A stretch of DNA of 64,000 bases from Blakeslea trispora (GCA_025331445.1 JAIWNE010000062.1:1-64000), one strand, 5' to 3'. Positions 33,054-44,114 are shown, counted from the first letter of the stretch. The notes: generated by a model not told the origin, from the letters alone. Program-made: numbers and translations.

Positions 33054-35777
33054 TCATTTCTTAGAAGGCCAGTCGAACGAAGGACGACGCCAACTTGATG
33101 GTGTGGCGTTGTTGCTGTTGTTGTTGTTGCTGCTGCACTCTCTGATTCTTTTTTTCAGATCTCTTAAAGTCTTTCTTACTTTCATCAAACATTGCATTGC
33201 TGAAAGAATGCTGTAGATCTCTGTTTGATCTCTTGGAAGAAAGAAATGTGAATCGAGGTGGACTTGATAGATGCCTTCGTGTGCAAGTTTTCCAACAAAG
33301 ACTTCTACCTTCTCTCCTTCTACTTTCAGGCCTACGGCCACCGGATCTTTGACACCGAAAGCGACTTGTTCATCTATCATCTTCTTTATAAACATTGCCA
33401 CCTTACAATCGTCTGATATCAATTGACTTGGTTTGGCATCTTTCTTCTTTACTTCCATTACAAGCAAGTCAAAAAGCAACTGGTCATTTACCCGGTGTTT
33501 TACAACAATGTCTGGTAAAAGTTTCTTTGTATTGCTGCTGCTGCTGCTGTCGCGCTTCCTGCTGCTAGCAGTACTACTAGCCTTCATGATTTCTTCTCTG
33601 CTAGAAGACTCAACATCGTATCTTTCCAGCAGACCATGTGTCCTATAGCTTATATTAGAACCTTTGATATTGAATCAACTACAAGTATAAAACTTACCAA
33701 ACGCCAATGAAACTACTATCATTGAACAAAGCAAGTCAGGTTCTGAATTATCAGAGTGTTTTCAGTTAGTGGCTCAGTTTGCCATGAAGTAAACTTCAGG
33801 CACAACTGGCGCACTAAACACAAAAACAACTCTTGTTGCTTTGACTTGCTTTTGAGCATCTTGCCTTCAAGTCTATATAACAACTGCTTGATTTTTGTTG
33901 TCTTGGCACGATCATCATCATCACTGTCTTCATCGTCTTCGTCATCTTCATCTTCGTCATCATCATCGCTGGTGCTATCATCATCTTCCTCAATAGCCTG
34001 TTTTTTTGTTAGTTCTCAAAAACATGTAGCATTACATACTTTATATACGTACCTCGGCTATCTCCACACACCAGTTTGGAAGACATTTGTCGAGTTTTAT
34101 GGCCTTGGTCTTCAGCTTGTTCTTTATTATTCTTTTAATGCCAGCTGGCAAACCATAGGCCGTCTCGTTGTCCTTGTTAAACAAGAAGACAAAGTTTAGC
34201 GAGCTTTTGAAGGTAAAAGTTAGTATATATCTGTAGCGTAGGAGTGCTATCATATATATACTGAAATACCAGATTTTAACTAGAAGTACTTACGTCACGC
34301 TTTTAATTTTTTTTTCTTTTCACCCTGAAATTTATCTGTGATTGACAACTATTCTGCAGGAAATAGACTTGCATGAATTAGGATGTCATAGTATGCTTGG
34401 GAAGAAAAGGAGCTTTCTAACCATGAGATCCTGGTTCATGCAAGTCTATTTGTTGAAGAATAGTTGTCAATCACAGATAAATTTCAGGGTGAAACTTTTT
34501 GAATATATCTCTATTTGACGATATTAGGCTTAAAGATTAGTGATTGGTGAATAGCAAACATGATTTGGTTTTTCAGATACAAGATAAAAAAAGGATTTAA
34601 AGATATACAGAGAAAAAGAATGTAATCAGCGTATTATAATTTTAAAAGTATATGTTGGGGAAAGGAATAGAATGAACATCATGTAGCATCTAAATCAATT
34701 CAAATCTTAAGAAGTGAGGAAAGAGATCAATCATTGTTGAATGCATCTATTCGGTTTTGTTTAGAATGATTTAACCTTGCAACATCAATACAAACACACC
34801 TGAATCTTTTGGCAATTGTTGTGCAAAAACCAGATAGTAATTCCAAACAGTTTTCTTGATGTTGGCTTCTTTCTTGAGATTCTTAGCTGCAAATTCGTAT
34901 GAATGATCCGGTAATGGACAAGGCATCTTTTTGGATCGTCTAAGACCCAATGCAACCCAATGATTTTGGTTGACTCTCTGCAGCAACAGTGGTTGAGGAC
35001 GCTTCTTCTTTATTTCTGCATCCGCGTATTCTGTAAGAAGAGGAATATATGATACTCCTCTAGTGTTTTGATACTCCTTCTCACTGTAAAGAGCAATCGG
35101 AGCAAAAAAAGTATCAGCAGCTAGTTATACGTACAGGTACTGCGCATCAGACAAAGTACTTTTGTTCTCGGCAGAAACAACAGCATTGTCCCTGAACTGC
35201 ATCAGTGCTGCCGTTACGTCAAAATCGCCTTCCATCCACTATGATAAGAAACCATGAGATAAAAGAAAACTTAATAAATCACGTGTTAGAAGCTACCTTG
35301 TTGTTGCTATCACAAAGAGTTGACATCTTCAGACCGTCGCCATTTAAATAAATTATGGAAGTCTTTATTTGAACTTGTTCAGTTATCTTGTCATGATGTT
35401 CATAACTTTTTTTTTACCTACTCAACGCGTAAGTATGCCAGGAAAAAAAAGGAATCAATAAGTTTTTAGCTTACCTTCTTCTTCCAGATCTTCAGATTTT
35501 CTTCATTGTCGCGGCAATTCTATAAAAATGTTAGTGCTTTCAAGCCAAATTGGTAGCAAAGAAAACTCACTTTGATTTCCTTTGATAGCCTAGCTACTTC
35601 TTCGGCTTCTTTCTTGCTGGCTGATCTCTTGGCCTTTTCAACGTAATTGTTGATCATCAAATGACATTGTTCTTTTGTGATATCGTCATGCTGTTGCTTC
35701 ATGAAGCGATCAATGTCATTTAAATTTATTTGGTTGAGAGCTTTGTCTTGGAAATAAGTTTCTAGCGTATTTTTCAT
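33054..35777 (-). pseudogene. Multi-exon gene with PD-(D/E)XK nuclease-like C-terminus (copy A)
   Basis: A chain of exons can be followed on the minus strand: 35571-35777 (69 codons from ATG), 35475-35519, a part near 35290-35410, WMEGDFDVTAALMQFRDN at about 35240-35160, 34800-35090 (RVNQNHWVALGLRRSKKMPC), then after a ~620-nt intron DNETAYGLPAGIKRI at about 34170, an acidic run, SNISYRTHGLLERYDV, and the last exon. The last exon contains PDIVV followed 17 residues later by MEVKKKDA, the layout of a PD-(D/E)XK nuclease core. The function is unknown. Two frame problems remain: a nine-A run near 35407-35415 is off by one base, and another break lies near 33740-33770. It is either a decaying gene or affected by sequence errors. 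Confidence 0.5.
34321..34491. repeat. Fold-back element inside a long intron of copy A
   Basis: Arms 34321-34377 and 34435-34491 (57 nt each) are reverse complements apart from a cluster of mismatches in the middle; the loop is 57 nt. In the gene model it lies in an intron more than ten times longer than its neighbours, so it was probably inserted there. It has no sequence in common with the fold-back at 27.5 kb that I can see. Confidence 0.88.
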
Positions 35778-36653
35778 CACAAGGAAAAAGTCGAATTGGG
35801 AGAGAAAGAATAAATTACTTTGAAACTTTCTGTTGACAAGTTTTTGTATGCATATTAAGAACTCCGTTTCAGTTTTGGGCAATGTGAAGGAAAGTATAGA
35901 CTTCCATATAAATATCTTGAAGCCTTGTCCATTTGCGTATTGCGAGAATGAGCGTCATACCAGCACCTTTGTATTTGAATGTCTCTTGTTATCATCGCCT
36001 TCTCTTCGTGATCTGTTGTTTCCCTTCTTTTGTCACTCTTGTATTATCATTTGCTTGTGTGAAAACTCTTATGATGGCTGTGTATGTTACGCATGCAGAT
36101 CGTTTAGTCTATCAGCCGTTTTTTCCCACCTCATTTGCTCATACTTGACAATTCAATCAAGCTTAGTTTGATTAAAGCCCTTGCATTCTTTTTTTTTTTT
36201 GCTTTATTGAGTGTTTGAGAAAAAGCCATCTACTCTGATAATTAATGTGAGAAGTGTACACTGCTTCAAGCGCGATTCTATTTAGTATGGAGTTGCCCAG
36301 CTACTAGAGAAAAATGACGAGCATATGCATTACTTTATTTTTGACAAACAGCTCTAAATTAACTGGTGGATGAAGGTAAACAAAAAAATAAGGGTAATAC
36401 TTGGCGCACCACCTAGGATGCAAATATTTTACGTTAAGTCAGCGGTTTTTTCTCCGCCAAAAAAAAAATAAAATATTTTGCTAACTAAGCATGAGCGGCC
36501 TCCCCCACTCCCCTCGACCTCCCCTCAGTTCATCTCCGATAGAGAACTTTCACCCTCCCCCCCTTCTTTTCATGTCTTATTTGATTGGACCTCAGCTTAA
36601 GCAGTAAAAAAAAAAATGCATATAAAATTTGATAAAATAATGGTTTATTTTAG
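35778..36653. other. Promoter side of copy A and spacer
   Basis: No supported gene. It includes a C-rich segment at about 36491-36565 with repeated CCCCT/CCTCCC blocks, the consensus core of stress-response elements in yeasts, but the run is long and simple, so no site is called. Confidence 0.35.
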
Positions 36654-36762
36654 TTTCCGTCACTTTCGAAAGAAAGAGACTCTCTGTCGTCTTCAGAAGA
36701 ATCAGACTCGTGGCCAGAGCTATAGTCGTTTTGTCTCCATCTACTACTCGATTTCAAATGTT
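36654..36762 (-). other. Orphan acidic/serine-rich coding tail
   Basis: The minus strand reads DYSSGHESDSSEDDRESLSF followed by two more residues and GN before a stop at 36654-36656. The composition is that of a real phosphoacceptor-type C-terminus, but no upstream exon with a clear acceptor site was found. It may be the last exon of a lost gene or a chance frame. Confidence 0.25.
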
Positions 36763-36869
36763 ATTGCATGACTTGTTTTTTGTAAATTTCTTTGTCTTTA
36801 AAAAATGATAATAAAAAAAATTTAAATCCCTTCTCTTTTCCTATCTCTTTCCCTTTGCCTGTAACTAAC

Positions 36870-39034
36870 ATGCAATTCCTTCCTACCGAAAATTTGCTCC
36901 AAGAAAAGCCTTACGTTAAGGCTATGTTGGACAAGCTCGAATGCTCTTTGAGACAATTTCTTGTCGAGCATCCTGAAGAAGATGAAGAAGAGATGCGACG
37001 CATGGCTATTGGCAAGCTTGGTCTTCCTTACCTGAACGACTTCAAGACCAAGTTTGCGCGAATTCCTGTCGCCAGAAAAAGAAGCGTCTGGCAGCAGCAC
37101 TTGAGCAACATGTCGGTGGAAAGAGGCTTGTCCTTCAAAAAGAAGGAGGACTTGCCAAACATTTTGTCAAGTTATCAAGAGATAACAAATGGCCCACCTT
37201 CCTCCTTGCAAGCGCTTGTCGATCAGACAAACGCTTACAATGCCAAGGACAAGCAGACCTTGCCAGTTAGAGAGGCTATCCTCACGAAGGCGTTAGCCAA
37301 CTTGAGGAGCTACTCCAACTGGCTCCTTGCAGAGTTCGACGTGCATATGATGCACGTCTATGCCATTGACGATGCCAAAGCCGATGACAGATTTTTATGC
37401 TACTCGAACTCAGGTATTGTTTTGGTTCTAACACAACATGTATTTATTTAGATTTATCTAACAATATGAGTATAGATGTAGGCAAAATGTTCGAGAGCCG
37501 CATCGGTGAGAAGCTGGGTGTTTCGCCTGGGAAGTATGTCCACAAGTTGGTCATGGCTACTGGAGCCAAAACAAGAGCTTACTTGCTTGGGCTGCCATCT
37601 CCCTCCACCCCTGTTTCCTCTGCTCCTGTTTCCTCTGCTTCCTCTGTTTCTGCTCCTTCTCCTGTTTCCTCTGCTCCTGTTCCTGTTTCAGCTTCTTCTG
37701 CTTGTGAAGCTATGTCTGTATTATTTCTCGTTCAGTTTATACTGTTACCAATTGACAAATATCACATTTTTTTGAACGAGAAATAATATAGGCCTTTATT
37801 AGGTGAAGAGAAAAAGTGTTAGACACGATAAAAAACTCTTCTTAATAGAATCTGTGTTTGTAAATTGTGGTAAATACCACAGTCTGTTGAAGTTGACAAC
37901 ATTGTTGTTCCAACCGAGACAGCACATAGCTACAAGCAGAAGAAGTTGATGCTTGTCAAATCAATCCGACAAGTAGTCCACAGCATGCTGGGTAAGTAAA
38001 AGTATCTTTTTTTCTTCCGTAATTGAAAACTAAATCATCTTGTTTAGAACAAGTAGGACGTAGAAGGTTCCAGGCAGTCCCCTGGGTGGATCTGTTGAGT
38101 GGTGAGACTGGCTGTTTGCAGCTACCAAAAAATCCATTTTGCTTGACTTCATAAACCTGTATGAAGTCAAGCAAAATGGATTTTTTGGTGGATCTGATTT
38201 GAGTGAGACAGATATCATGGTGAACGTTTGGAAGAACATTGTAGACATTCAGTTCATGAAATCAAGCAAGTTTACATGTTACAGGTATATTTGTATTCCG
38301 TAAAAGGAAAAGGAAACTCACTCATGTTATTGTTCTGTCTAGAGGAGAGATCACGTCTCTCAGCTCGTCAGCAAGAAAGCATGAGCAAAGAAAGCAGCAA
38401 GAACATCGCAAGAAGATGGGGAGAAGAGCAGACTTGTTGGTGAGAAAAGGCGATGATGAATTTTTGTATGGTGAGGCAAGCCTCAACTCTTCGGGTATGG
38501 ACAAGAAGAACTTGTATGATTCTAACATCAAGACAAAAAAGGCATTGAAAGACATGCTCTATTACCTCTGCCAAAAAGTTGAATTAGATGCTGTGCCCAA
38601 GCTAAGAATTGTAGGCCTGCAATTCAGCAGTAAGTTCCTTTTGTTGTTATTAAAGTACTATGTTAACCTTTTTTATTAGGATTTAATTTAGAAGCATATT
38701 ACATGGATATGCCCCAGGGATATTGTGCTCGTGTAACCAAGACGTTTACAATCTGTTTTGATGAAGATGAGTTTGTTGACACTTTTGTCAAATGGTTTTC
38801 GCTGGTGAAGAAAGCTTTGGTATGTCGCTTTGCTCACAGGAATACATATACTGACGCCTTATTTTATAGTTGGTCTGTGAAGAAACAGCCACATTGATTG
38901 CAGAAAACAAGAAGAGAAATGATGACAATGACTTTGTGATTCCCTTCGAAAACGATGAATTGGAATACCCTCTGTGTTTGCCCTCCCCTCCTCATCCTTC
39001 ATCCGACCAAAGCAAGAAGAGACGCTTGAGTTGA
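36870..39034 (+). pseudogene. Multi-exon gene with PD-(D/E)XK nuclease-like C-terminus (copy B)
   Basis: Exons 36870-37413, 37452-37717, 37883-37991, 38048-~38124, ~38178-38284, 38343-38629, 38680-38819 and 38870-39034 can be joined by GT-AG introns. The N-terminal ~180 residues are charged and of unknown type (MQFLPTENLLQEK start); a Pro/Ser-rich linker follows. The C-terminal part has DLSETDIMVNVWKNIVD, GRRADLLVRKGDDEFLYGEA and KALKDMLYYLC, a layout seen in divergent PD-(D/E)XK-like proteins that are common in Mucoromycota genomes, then IVGLQFSRFNLEAYYMDMP. A perfect 29-bp hairpin at 38125-38188 introduces an in-frame stop (38152-38154), and the frame differs on its two sides, so this copy appears broken unless an unrecognised intron removes it. 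Function unknown; copy A looks like a distant relative. Confidence 0.55.
38125..38188. repeat. Perfect 29-bp hairpin inside copy B
   Basis: Arms 38125-38153 and 38160-38188 are perfect reverse complements around the loop AACCTG. The region is also bracketed by a direct 10-bp repeat GGTGGATCTG (38085-38094 and 38187-38196). It lies in the coding part of the gene and carries an in-frame stop. Confidence 0.95.
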
Positions 39035-39436
39035 TTTTGTTTTTTTTGTAAATATATTTATTGTCTTTGCCTGCTTGTTTTAATCATATTATGATGTTTG
39101 CTACACGCACTAGCATAAGCAAAAATTGAGTTAGATTATTAGAATATCTTCAATGCTTTACTTTGATTATGATTGGTCTTCATTTACCTCGTCAAAGAGA
39201 CTATCAGTTGACTAATGCTTGCTCAACTCTCTACTAGATTATATTTACACTCACAACCATAAGTGTTTAATCTTAGTTAAAAGAAAATCAAAACTAATCA
39301 GGATGAAGCATTTGGAGGTGAGTGCTTATGAAAAGGCACAAACACTCAACTTGTTGAACCGAGTAAAAAAATCTGTGTGGCTTTCTCACATTGGGAATAG
39401 AGCGACTGTACTTTCAGTACTGTACCAATCACAGCT

Positions 39437-39467
<31 letters not shown>

Positions 39468-40698
39468 TCAAAACCGTACAAATTCTCTAAGTTGGCGTTG
39501 AGCTTCCGCAAAACATACATTCCTTTCTCGCTATCGCACTTCAGTATGCACGAATCCTGTATGTTGGACAACACATAAATCCTACTTTATATGGGCATGT
39601 TCAGTTTATATTTCTATCCTATCCTGGAACTAAATATAGCTCCCACCTTAGCATACATCTTGTTCAACTCTATTGACTCGACAAGCGAATAAAGACATTG
39701 ATCGATGTCTTGATCCTCTTTCAGTATCACTCTACTGTTAAATGTAAAAGCGGGAAGATTAGGCAGTACTTCTGTTTCGGGTGTTGCAACTGTATATGTT
39801 TTTGCTTGTTTTAACAGACCGCTTTTTTGCCACAAAGTGAGGTGTATCAAATCACGCGTATATAGATTTCTGTTTTTCTATCAAGCCAGTATTTTAGTTG
39901 TACCAATTGCCCCCTTTCAACTGAGTAAAACGCTTTGCATTTAGAGTAACATCATCTATAAAATTAATTTTTTTCTGTTGTAAAGACAGATTAGCCACTA
40001 AAAGTGTTGTCCAGGAATGGTCACGAGGAGGCTCTGTCAATCATTCCCAAAAGGTTGGGGGTTAGAGGAAAGAAAGGGAGCAAGAAGAGAGAGAGAAAAA
40101 GGGAGGCGAGAAGTTCAAAAGGGTCCTACAATACCAAAGAGCTTGTTACTCTTGAGAAAAAAATGAGGAAAAGGGGACATGTTTCCATGCTGAATGGCGA
40201 AGCCTTCATGTATCCCTGTTAAGAGGGGAGATTCGCCACGTCTTGCCTCTTTGTATCACCCCGTCACCTGAAGTCAGGATCCGAAGCACGGGACAGTGTT
40301 GCTACAGCCATTAACAAGGGATGAGTTTTTGTAAGGAGAGATGGAGAAGGTAAAGTGGATGGAGAGAATGGATACAAAACAGTTGCTAGGGCGTTTAAAA
40401 ATGTGGGCAGAAAATCAGTGACCCGTTTTTAAAGCCAATCGGAATCATTATATTCACTTAGATTAGTCAAGTTTCGAAGATTGAATTCCTCTCCTTCTTC
40501 AATAACATAGTCCATGGCCTCTGCACCGTCTTCCATAGTTATTCCGCCCTGACCGCCCCCAATAAAGAATTTATGCGTGTTGCTCATTTGAAAAATATTT
40601 AAAGTAAAAGAGACGTCTTTTAGAATGTGGAAGTCTGCCATTTGGTTTTTGACAATACGCCATTTGGAAATTCGGTATACGCTCATTGACATTTTGAA
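39035..40698. other. Gene-poor spacer between copy B and the DIRS element
   Basis: About 1.66 kb. It holds a short (CT)n run at about 39439-39468 and a purine-rich block at 40060-40120. A minus-strand frame at 39614-39850 reads like coding sequence but has no recognised domain or gene context. No gene is called. Confidence 0.4.
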
Positions 40699-40960
40699 AA
40701 TCCTATTGTTGCCGTAACGAAGACCGAAAATGTGATACATGCTCTCCGAGCCGCGCTTTATTTTCATAATATATAATAAAATTCATTCTAAATGTTACTT
40801 CTTCATGTCTTTCTATAGCTAGCTAATGTGTTTCTTTTTTCTATTCATTTTTTTTTTTTTTTTTTTTTGTGGGCGGGAAAGGTTTTAGTTACCAGAAAGG
40901 ACGATACCAGGGTCGGGTATGTATCACATTTTCGGTCTTCGTTACGGCAACAATAGGATT
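40699..40960. repeat. 42-bp inverted repeat of the DIRS element
   Basis: 40699-40740 and 40919-40960 are perfect reverse complements of 42 nt, separated by 178 nt that include a 20-odd T run. The right copy overlaps the end of the recombinase coding region; the left copy is followed by GCCGCGCTTTATTTTCAT. DIRS elements have inverted terminal repeats and an internal complementary region used during circular replication, which would explain this. Confidence 0.85.
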
Positions 40961-42052
40961 GCTTGTCGTGCCTAAACTAATCCTAGCTGCCTCCTCTCCG
41001 ACCTCCAATGTGATACTGTTGTCCGTAGAAGAAAAAATTGAATTGTTGATAGTAGCAGAGGATGAAGTTTGTGATGATGGCTTGTAATAAAAATCTTCGA
41101 ATGTTGTTGTATTGAGGCTCCAATTCGCATGTTTTTTGACTGATTGAATGGAATTTCCTAATTCAACTGCTTTTGTGCTCGAAGCTGCTCTAATGGAATG
41201 TGCTTGAAAGTTTTTTGTATCAATTCCTGCTGATTTCATCTCTGCCTTGATCCAGTTTGCAATTGTGGTAGGTCTTACTGATGAAGGCTCTTTTCCTTGG
41301 TGATCAATATACGCCAAAAACAGAGTATGGTCTTCAGGTAGATGGTTTCGCTTATTCCTTGTGATTGATATGAATTTTGTCAATGTTGTCACCGGACACA
41401 ACTCTGCGTCTCCTGGATATTCACTTAAGACAGTGGATTTCACCTGGCTTTCTTTTGGTTCTCTTGCATGAATCGTGACTTCCGTCTTACCCTCTTGTTC
41501 CTTTATTTTTACATCTCTACATTGCAATCTTCCAATATCTGAGCGAGATCGCCACATAGTTGCCATGCACAGTAAAAGTATCGTCTTTACTTGTAGTTGT
41601 TGTGCTTCAAGGTCTTCTGTAGGAGTCAATTTTTGTTTTATGTAGTTGAGTAAAATAGTGATATCCCAAGTAAACAGTTGTTGATGATTGGGTATCTTTA
41701 CTACTGATCTTCTTTTGGCTGTAAAGAAATCTTTTATGATCGAATGTTCTGCAATTGGTTTTTGATCTTCATGTAGGATATTATATACCGATGCTATTGC
41801 CGATCTTAAAGTGTTGAGGTGTTGATGACTGTATTTTTGGTTGTCGACTAAGAATGCTAATACATTGTTGGGATTGTATTCGCAAGGATCTTCCCCTTTT
41901 CGAAGGCACCAATTATTCCGATGAATCCATCCATTATCATATGCTTTGTTCGTTGAAGATCGATTCTTCTTGTGTAGAAATTCTATGGTGTTGTCATCTA
42001 TTTTTTGTTTCTTGCGGTAGGCGTTGATAATTTCCATGCGACTAGTGACCAT
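40889..42052 (-). CDS. DIRS tyrosine recombinase
   Basis: An uninterrupted frame of 387 residues from the ATG at 42050-42052. It would cut and join the circular DNA form of the element. The catalytic set is complete: Arg in MWRSRSDIGRLQC, the HxxR box in AHSIRAASS, the second His in KKHANWS, and the tyrosine in FEDFYYKP. The C-terminus ends HTRPWYRPFW. Its 5' end overlaps the RNase H frame in another register, as in other DIRS elements. Because the upstream reverse transcriptase is gone, this copy cannot move alone but could supply recombinase in trans. Confidence 0.85.
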   Translation of the reverse strand: MVTSRMEIINAYRKKQKIDDNTIEFLHKKNRSSTNKAYDNGWIHRNNWCLRKGEDPCEYNPNNVLAFLVDNQKYSHQHLNTLRSAIASVYNILHEDQKPIAEHSIIKDFFTAKRRSVVKIPNHQQLFTWDITILLNYIKQKLTPTEDLEAQQLQVKTILLLCMATMWRSRSDIGRLQCRDVKIKEQEGKTEVTIHAREPKESQVKSTVLSEYPGDAELCPVTTLTKFISITRNKRNHLPEDHTLFLAYIDHQGKEPSSVRPTTIANWIKAEMKSAGIDTKNFQAHSIRAASSTKAVELGNSIQSVKKHANWSLNTTTFEDFYYKPSSQTSSSATINNSIFSSTDNSITLEVGEEAARISLGTTSNPIVAVTKTENVIHTRPWYRPFW

Positions 42053-42519
42053 CTTTTCCCTATCTGCCAAATAATCGGTTTATGAACCAATTTCATCTGT
42101 AATATCATTGCATACCAAAACTGACTTGGCCAGTTCGGTGTGACTAACACTACTTCTTTCAATTTTTGACGTTTTATCTCTCGCAATACTCTGGGGATCA
42201 GCTTCCATGGTGGATGGAGATATAGTCCTTTGACGTTCCAATTCTGCTGAAAGGCATCTACCGCCATTGCTCCCGGATCCAGGTGGAGAGACCAATATAG
42301 TGGCAGTTGATGGTTGTGTCGTGCAGCAAATGCATCTATCTTCAATGACCCCCATTTCCTCTCGATTGTCTTGAACATCTTCAGTGGAATTGTCGACTCG
42401 TATAATGGTTGTTTGATTCTGCTCAGTTGGTCTGCCTTCGTGTTCTTCACCCCCGGAATGTGCTGGTAAATGACTTGAATGTTGTGATTGTTGCATATTG
42501 TTGAAGACCAATAAATCAC
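41998..42519 (-). pseudogene. DIRS RNase H region (5'-truncated)
   Basis: The frame reads YQHIPGVKNTKADQLSR, the end of a reverse transcriptase/RNase H core in which the final acidic residue lies in KADQLSR. It continues with WGSLKIDAFAARHNHQLP, HPPWKLIPRVLREI and VLVTPNWPSQFWYAM, blocks typical of the DIRS/Ngaro post-RNase H region. Sequence before residue ~10 of this frame has no match to the expected reverse transcriptase, so the gene is cut at its 5' end. Confidence 0.8.
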
Positions 42520-42908
42520 AATGATAAAAATCAGAGAATTAATCAGACTAAAAGATAATGTTTTATTTACTTCAAGATCGATGTGCTATTTATACTTTTC
42601 ATGAAGATGATATTTGAACTGAGATTGTAAAACTTTTCTAGAGGCTTGTAGATGATTATGATAATAACAACGAATCGGATGAGAGATGAATGAAGACAGT
42701 CTTGTAAAGAAGAATTACTAAAATAGAATGATTGGCCATCTGTACCTTAAACCCAGTAACTGGTAAATTATTGGTAAGATGTCAGTCCTGACCTTGAATG
42801 AAGGTTTATCCGAATTGAATGTCAAATGAAACAAGCTGAAGTCGAATTAGAGAATGATTGTGGATTCATAAGTGGCTAAATACTTGATCCGTACTGTATG
42901 AATACAAC
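42520..42908. other. AT-rich spacer between two recombinase remnants
   Basis: About 390 bp without coding signs. It separates the minus-strand DIRS remnant from a plus-strand recombinase remnant. Confidence 0.4.
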
Positions 42909-43814
42909 AGCATTTCCTCCAACAGCTATTCTCCGGTCGACATGATCAATTTCTTGGCGGATCTCAAACTATACAAGAACTATCAAGTGGCAACTCTTCT
43001 TCTGGCTCGTACGGCAGTAACTCACCTGCATCGTGACCCGGCGACCATTCGCAACAGTGCAGACATAGCCGTGTTCTTACGCTCTCAAAAGGCTTGAGCT
43101 CCTCCTGTCCGATTGCACAAACCAACTGTGGATTTGACTCCCACTTTTACCTTGCTCCGACAGTCGTTGACTTCTACTTTGTCTTCTTGCCAACGCAAGC
43201 TTGCTTTTCTTTTGGCGTTTACTTGCTTTCTGCGCCCTTCCGATTTGAATCGCATTTCCTTTTCGCCCCTGGTCATCGACTCGGTTTCGGGTGTGCTTTC
43301 TTTTGAGGTGGTGGGTCCAAAAGAGAAACGAGCAGGCCGTCGTATCATCAAGTCTTACGAGGTGAAACCTCATCAAGACCGTCTCCTTTGCCCCGTGGAT
43401 ACGTTTCGGATCCTCTTGCCCTTGAGAAATAGGCGCCATGCTTCCTGCTCCCTCCTCTTTGTCCACACTAAGTCTCCTTCCTCCCACTTAGTGGATCGCA
43501 CCATTGGAATTTGGCTCCGAAATTTTCTTTCTTGCTCTACTACGGACAGTCGCATATCAGTTCGCTCCTTGGCCTCATCCTTAGCCCTCAAGCGTGGTGT
43601 TCCAAGAGAGGATATTGTTACCATGGGGAACTGGTCAAATGATTCTGTCTTTGAAAATCATTATCGTCGGGAACATCTCGCTCAATTTGATTTTACCAAC
43701 ACTCTCCTTCCTGTAGCTCCTGCTTCCTCCTTTACTATTGAGTCTAATTTTTTGGAAGAAGATGATGCATTCTTTGATGCTGTGGAACATCAGGAAGAAC
43801 TTGTCTCTGGATAA
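42909..43814 (+). pseudogene. Second tyrosine recombinase, DIRS/Ngaro-like, degenerate
   Basis: Reading starts within MINFLADLKLYKNYQVATLL, continues to an in-frame stop at 43095-43097, and resumes through HKPTVDLTPTFTLLRQSLTS to a stop at 43814. The core has the arginine in CFLRPSDLNRI and a C-terminal tyrosine in FENHYRRE. The position of the HxxR box reads ISVRSLASS, so the histidine is replaced, and the second-histidine site reads MGNWSND. The nonsense codon and the lost histidine both point to an inactive copy. It is not a close relative of the DIRS recombinase at 40.9 kb. No reverse transcriptase is present on this side. Confidence 0.75.
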
Positions 43815-44114
43815 GCATATATATTACACTGTCTTATTTGGTAATCTAATGTCTAAAAGACAATTTTAACTTTTAAAAAGATATTATTGGATATTCCATA
43901 TTTTGAGTTCAGAAGAATAGCAAAAAATCGGATTTTTTTGAGAAAAAATCTGTGATTATACTTTGTACTTCAAGACATTCTTGCTCTGGTCTTACTTTTT
44001 TGTCTAATCTAACAAACTTAAAACATTTATGCGGCTATGCACAACATATCAAACGCTTCACCTCTTGTTCTTGTCAATGCTTAGCAAACACCTGAAAAGA
44101 ATAAGCATGATAAG
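43815..44114. other. Spacer after the recombinase remnant
   Basis: 300 bp of AT-rich DNA with no recognised feature. Confidence 0.4.

Larger units (their letters stand above)
40699..42519 (-). mobile_element. DIRS-type retrotransposon, 3' half
   Basis: The minus strand encodes, in order, an RNase H region, an overlapping tyrosine recombinase and a terminal repeat. DIRS elements use a tyrosine recombinase instead of an integrase and make no target duplication. The reverse transcriptase and gag that should precede the RNase H are missing: homology begins at about 42519 and non-element AT-rich DNA follows. The element is thus truncated, although its recombinase frame is intact. Confidence 0.85.

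Noticed and set aside
39219..39578. 119-codon plus-strand frame
   Set aside because: Runs through a (CT)n repeat and has no recognisable domain.
39614..39850. 78-codon minus-strand frame with coding-like composition
   Set aside because: Could be a fragment of a lost gene, but there is no domain, partner exon or promoter to support it.
40004..40222. 72-codon basic plus-strand frame
   Set aside because: Translates a purine-rich tract (AAGAGAGAGAGAAA-like); no motif.
43077..43624. Minus-strand frames of 83-136 codons
   Set aside because: Shadows of the plus-strand recombinase relic, whose conserved motifs are clear.
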